Of a DNA stretch of 46,840 nucleotides, positions 44,337-46,840 are shown in pieces. Origin of the DNA: DRWZ01 sp964601505. GTDB lineage: Bacteria > Calescibacteriota > Calescibacteriia > Calescibacteriales > Calescibacteriaceae. Positions within the stretch are counted from its first letter, which is position 1; each line of letters opens with the position of its first letter. The stretch is taken from the NCBI GenBank assembly GCA_964601505.1, contig CAZRNR010000011.1, positions 1 to 46,840 on the forward strand. The letters are read 5' to 3'. Below the pieces are notes generated by a model. It made no database searches, was not told where the DNA came from, and saw only the letters and a program-made list of their open reading frames with translations. Position numbers and translations under genes: made by a program.

Positions 44337-45218
44337 TCATATATCAAGGTTCTCAACTATAGATATGGCACAGGGCATTTTCATATGTGCTTGTGTGAAA
44401 ATTATATTCTCGTATAAAGAGAAAACTTTGTGCGAGATTTCTTCACCTTTTTTGGCAGGTAAGCAGTGCATGACAATCTTGCCTGAAAGAAGGTTTATTT
44501 TGGATTCATCAAGCGAATAAGGCAGAAGCTTTTTATACTTTTGTTCATCAAAATCCTGACCCATTGAAAACCAAACATCAAGGTAGATTATATCTGATTT
44601 TTCTATTGCTTTTATTGGATCGGTGATTTTCTGATAATCTTCATCAGGTAGGAGATCTTGTGGAGCTGAAAGTATGAGTTCAAAATCTCCAAGGACATTA
44701 TAAGCTTCCATCCATGATCTTGCCACATTGTTTTGTGCATCTCCCATGAAGCATATTTTTTTGTTCTTGTAGTCTCCAAGTATAAGCTTTATTGTTGCTA
44801 AATCAGATATTACCTGTGTAGGATGCGAAAGATCACTTAAGGCATTTATTGTTGGTATGTTGGTGTTTTTGTAGAAGATCTCAAGCGTTTCGTGATTATG
44901 GACACGGGCTACAGTGAAATCAACATAACCTGCGAAAACCTTTGCAAAATCTGATTTGTCTTCCCCTCTTGAAAGTTGTGTTTCATTCGGACTTACAAAG
45001 ATTACTCTTCCGCCAAGCTTTTCTATGGCAGACTCAAAGGATATTCTTGTTCTTGTTGATGGTTTTTCAAAATACATCAAACATACTTTGCCATCAATTC
45101 TCCTCTTTGGTTTAAAATTTCTGGAGCGAATCTCAAGGAAAACATCTAAGGACCTGTCTATCAGATTTTCAATCTCTGATTTACTCAGATCAAACAATGT
45201 CAAGATCTTCTTGATCAT
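44337..45218 (-). CDS. argF: Ornithine carbamoyltransferase
   Basis: Makes citrulline from ornithine and carbamoyl phosphate. Carbamoyl-phosphate loop EKPSTRTRISFE, FVSPNETQLSRGED, DLSHPTQV, FMGDAQNNVARSW and the active-site HCLP (MHCLPAKKGEEI) are all present. 293 residues, slightly short for the family. It begins within the lysA stop (ATGA overlap), so both are one operon. Confidence 0.95.
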   Translation of the reverse strand: MIKKILTLFDLSKSEIENLIDRSLDVFLEIRSRNFKPKRRIDGKVCLMYFEKPSTRTRISFESAIEKLGGRVIFVSPNETQLSRGEDKSDFAKVFAGYVDFTVARVHNHETLEIFYKNTNIPTINALSDLSHPTQVISDLATIKLILGDYKNKKICFMGDAQNNVARSWMEAYNVLGDFELILSAPQDLLPDEDYQKITDPIKAIEKSDIIYLDVWFSMGQDFDEQKYKKLLPYSLDESKINLLSGKIVMHCLPAKKGEEISHKVFSLYENIIFTQAHMKMPCAISIVENLDI

Positions 45219-46474
45219 GATTCAATAATATCTCTTGAGAAGATTTCGTGATATTCTTGCCTTCTTCTTGAAAGGAAATATTTCCCTTCTTTTATAACTA
45301 CTTCTGCTGGAAAACCTCTTCCATTATAGTTTGAAGTCATTGTAGATGTGTATGCTCCAGCATAAAGTATGCATATAAGTTCCCCTTCTTGAAGATCTGG
45401 AAATTTTATATTCTGAGCGATATAATCGGAGTTTTCACAAATAGGTCCGACAATATCAAATATTTCCATATTATCATGATGTTCTGATACGGGAATCAGC
45501 TGATGTGAAACTTTGTAAAGCGGTATTCTTAGAATTTCTGTCATACCAGAGTCTACAACTAAAAAGTTTTTCCCATTTTTGATCTTTTTATTTCTTATGA
45601 CTTTGGTGATTAGTACCCCAGAGGGGGCGGAAAGATACCTACCGAGCTCAAAGATTATAGTTTTACCTTTTGATAGTTTTCTGAAGCATTCTGTATAGCT
45701 TTTAAGGTCCGGCTCTGTAAGCTCTTCGTAATTCAGTCCGAGTCCTCCTCCAACATCAACATATTTTAGCTTTATTCCGGAAGATTCTAACCTTTCAAGA
45801 AAAGCTCCACAGAGTTCAGAAGCTTTATCAAATATGTTCATATCTTTTATCTGAGAACCAAGGTGAAAGTGTATTCCTTGAACCGGAAGGTTGTTCGAGA
45901 ACGCATCTTTGTATAAATCAAATGCCAAATCTTCAGGAATTCCAAACTTTGAATCCTTCTTACCAACACCCAAATACGGATGGAGTTTGTCAAGCGAAAC
46001 CTCAAACTTAACTCTGAATGAAACACCAAATCTTATGTTATGTGATTTGGAAATTTCCCTCAAAGATTTATACTCTGATTCGCTTTCTATGTTTAAAAGT
46101 AGTATCCCTTCTTTCTGGGCAAGTTCAATCTCCTCATTTGTTTTCCCAACTCCAGAGAAAACTATCCTGCTCGGATGAACACCGATTCTTCTTGCAAAAT
46201 ATAGTTCACCCCCTGATACAACATCTACTCCATAGCCTTCATTTTTAACACATGATATAAGATGCGGATTATTATTTGACTTGATAGAAAAGCAAAGTAT
46301 GTGATCATATTCTGTATTCTCTCTGAATTTTTTTATCCTTTTCGTAAATTCATCAAGTGAGAAAACAAAAAGAGGTGTTTCAAACTTTTCTGATAAATCT
46401 TTGAGATTTACTCCGTACCAGTGTAGTGTACCTTTTTTATATTCAAGACCATAATTTTTCATCTGCTCAAACAT
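45215..46474 (-). CDS. lysA: Diaminopimelate decarboxylase
   Basis: PLP enzyme forming lysine from meso-diaminopimelate. The PLP Lys is K65 in LCFSIKSNNNPHL; HLGSQIKD, DVGGGLGLNYE, FELGRYLSAPSGVLITKV, and GPICENSDY with its catalytic Cys follow. 419 residues, normal. It overlaps argF by 4 nt, linking lysine and arginine synthesis. The gene starts with a TACTCT box 9 nt before the ATG and no SD. Confidence 0.94.
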   Translation of the reverse strand: MFEQMKNYGLEYKKGTLHWYGVNLKDLSEKFETPLFVFSLDEFTKRIKKFRENTEYDHILCFSIKSNNNPHLISCVKNEGYGVDVVSGGELYFARRIGVHPSRIVFSGVGKTNEEIELAQKEGILLLNIESESEYKSLREISKSHNIRFGVSFRVKFEVSLDKLHPYLGVGKKDSKFGIPEDLAFDLYKDAFSNNLPVQGIHFHLGSQIKDMNIFDKASELCGAFLERLESSGIKLKYVDVGGGLGLNYEELTEPDLKSYTECFRKLSKGKTIIFELGRYLSAPSGVLITKVIRNKKIKNGKNFLVVDSGMTEILRIPLYKVSHQLIPVSEHHDNMEIFDIVGPICENSDYIAQNIKFPDLQEGELICILYAGAYTSTMTSNYNGRGFPAEVVIKEGKYFLSRRRQEYHEIFSRDIIES

Positions 46475-46489
46475 AAGTTTAAAAGAGTA
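46475..46489 (-). promoter_or_regulatory. -10-like box before lysA
   Basis: Minus-strand TACTCT, then nine nt and ATG 46474. Fits the leaderless pattern seen at other genes. Confidence 0.4.
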
Positions 46490-46547
46490 ATCAGGTGTAA
46501 GGGTAGTATTGTAATCTCAAAATTATTTGCTCTTTGAGTTATTTTTG

Positions 46548-46840
46548 CTTTGTCTAAGATATAATTTCTTTAATAATGTAGGGAAGAGATGAGAGACGGG
46601 GACTATAACAAGGAACTGGTTAAGAGAGGAGAAATGCTAATTGACCTATCCCTTTTTGAAAACCAGACACTCCAGACACAAAGCCAAAAAGATCAAGACC
46701 ATACACATATCCAAAGGCACTCATATTCTTACTCTTGCTCCTAAAGTTCTCCCTCAGATTACCATATAGACAGACAGAAGGATTAGCAAGAAAAATCTTT
46801 TCCTCCTTGGGTATTGCCATCCCCAACTTCAGAACACTGC
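46548..46840 (+). mobile_element. IS5-type insertion sequence, 5' part, cut by window edge
   Basis: GCTTTGTCTAAGATATAA near 46549 resembles the likely IS end at 22030 (GCTCTGTCCAAGAACACT, minus strand). A transposase reading rightward follows. The element continues beyond the window. Confidence 0.55.
46589..46840 (+). pseudogene. Frameshifted IS5-family transposase, partial
   Basis: From ATG 46589 the frame reads MRDGDYNKELVKRGEMLIDL..., then departs from the pattern and stops near 46743. Another frame resumes at about 46683 (KPKRSRPYTYPKALIF..., LRLPYRQTEGLARKIFSSLG, IPNFRTL) and runs to the edge. It matches the copy at 21742-22005 throughout, which confirms one frameshift near 46680. The catalytic part is beyond the window. 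Confidence 0.75.

Noticed and set aside
1..46840. tRNA and rRNA genes, classical intrinsic terminators
   Set aside because: No cloverleaf with T-loop consensus, no rRNA-like stretch, and no GC stem followed by a T-run was found by eye; faint cases may have been missed.

Overview
The window is AT-rich bacterial chromosome (no phage, plasmid or CRISPR signals) carrying mostly housekeeping and cell-surface genes. It looks like a diderm: several predicted lipoproteins, an ExbD/TolR-type protein and secreted Cys-rich proteins are present. The lineage cannot be fixed from the sequence. Low GC, a molybdate/tungstate-type ABC transporter, a RAD55/KaiC-like ATPase and many apparently leaderless genes would suit an uncultivated, possibly thermophilic group, but that is inference. 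No rRNA, tRNA or CRISPR was found.

Layout. 1-930: a partial Rpn-family nuclease running off the left edge and a decayed repeat. 935-10.9 kb: leuS, a luciferase-like flavin oxidoreductase, ribBA-argG, a TIGR01777-type epimerase, a small zinc-ribbon protein with an SD-masking hairpin, a sodium:solute symporter and a small helical protein. 10.9-17.4 kb: an accessory island in which an intact three-gene molybdate/tungstate-type ABC transporter lies between two ~210-nt IS200/IS605-derived elements and many broken gene fragments (GTPase, secreted proteins, possible transposase pieces). 17.4-26.9 kb: REC-GGDEF regulator plus rpmB, a large GH5-like lipoprotein, an IS5-type transposase fragment, folC-like gene, cmk, tusA-like, mtaB-exbD. 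27-34.3 kb: pyrR, a secreted M6 metalloprotease followed at once by gmd, a glycosyltransferase-TPR protein overlapping uppP, and a PLP deaminase/desulfhydrase. 34.3-38.2 kb: largely non-coding DNA around two exported proteins (Cys-rich; Ig-like lipoprotein) and a second copy of the left-edge repeat. 38.2-44.3 kb: sucC-sucD-RAD55-comF and ftsH-folP. 44.3-46.5 kb: lysA-argF. The right edge is a frameshifted IS5-type transposase.

How it works together. The metabolic genes serve riboflavin (ribBA), arginine (argG, argF), lysine (lysA), folate (folC-like, folP), pyrimidine (pyrR, cmk), the TCA cycle (sucCD) and translation (leuS, rpmB, mtaB). gmd, the glycosyltransferase and uppP point to surface glycan synthesis. 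The most unusual observations are: (i) two same-sized IS605 derivatives whose 3' 119 nt are identical and fold into three stem-loops while their 5' parts differ, resembling an omega-RNA-like non-autonomous element; (ii) recurrent TATAAT-like boxes 7-9 nt before start codons, implying widespread leaderless transcription; and (iii) a 12-bp hairpin that buries the ribosome-binding site of a small zinc-ribbon gene.
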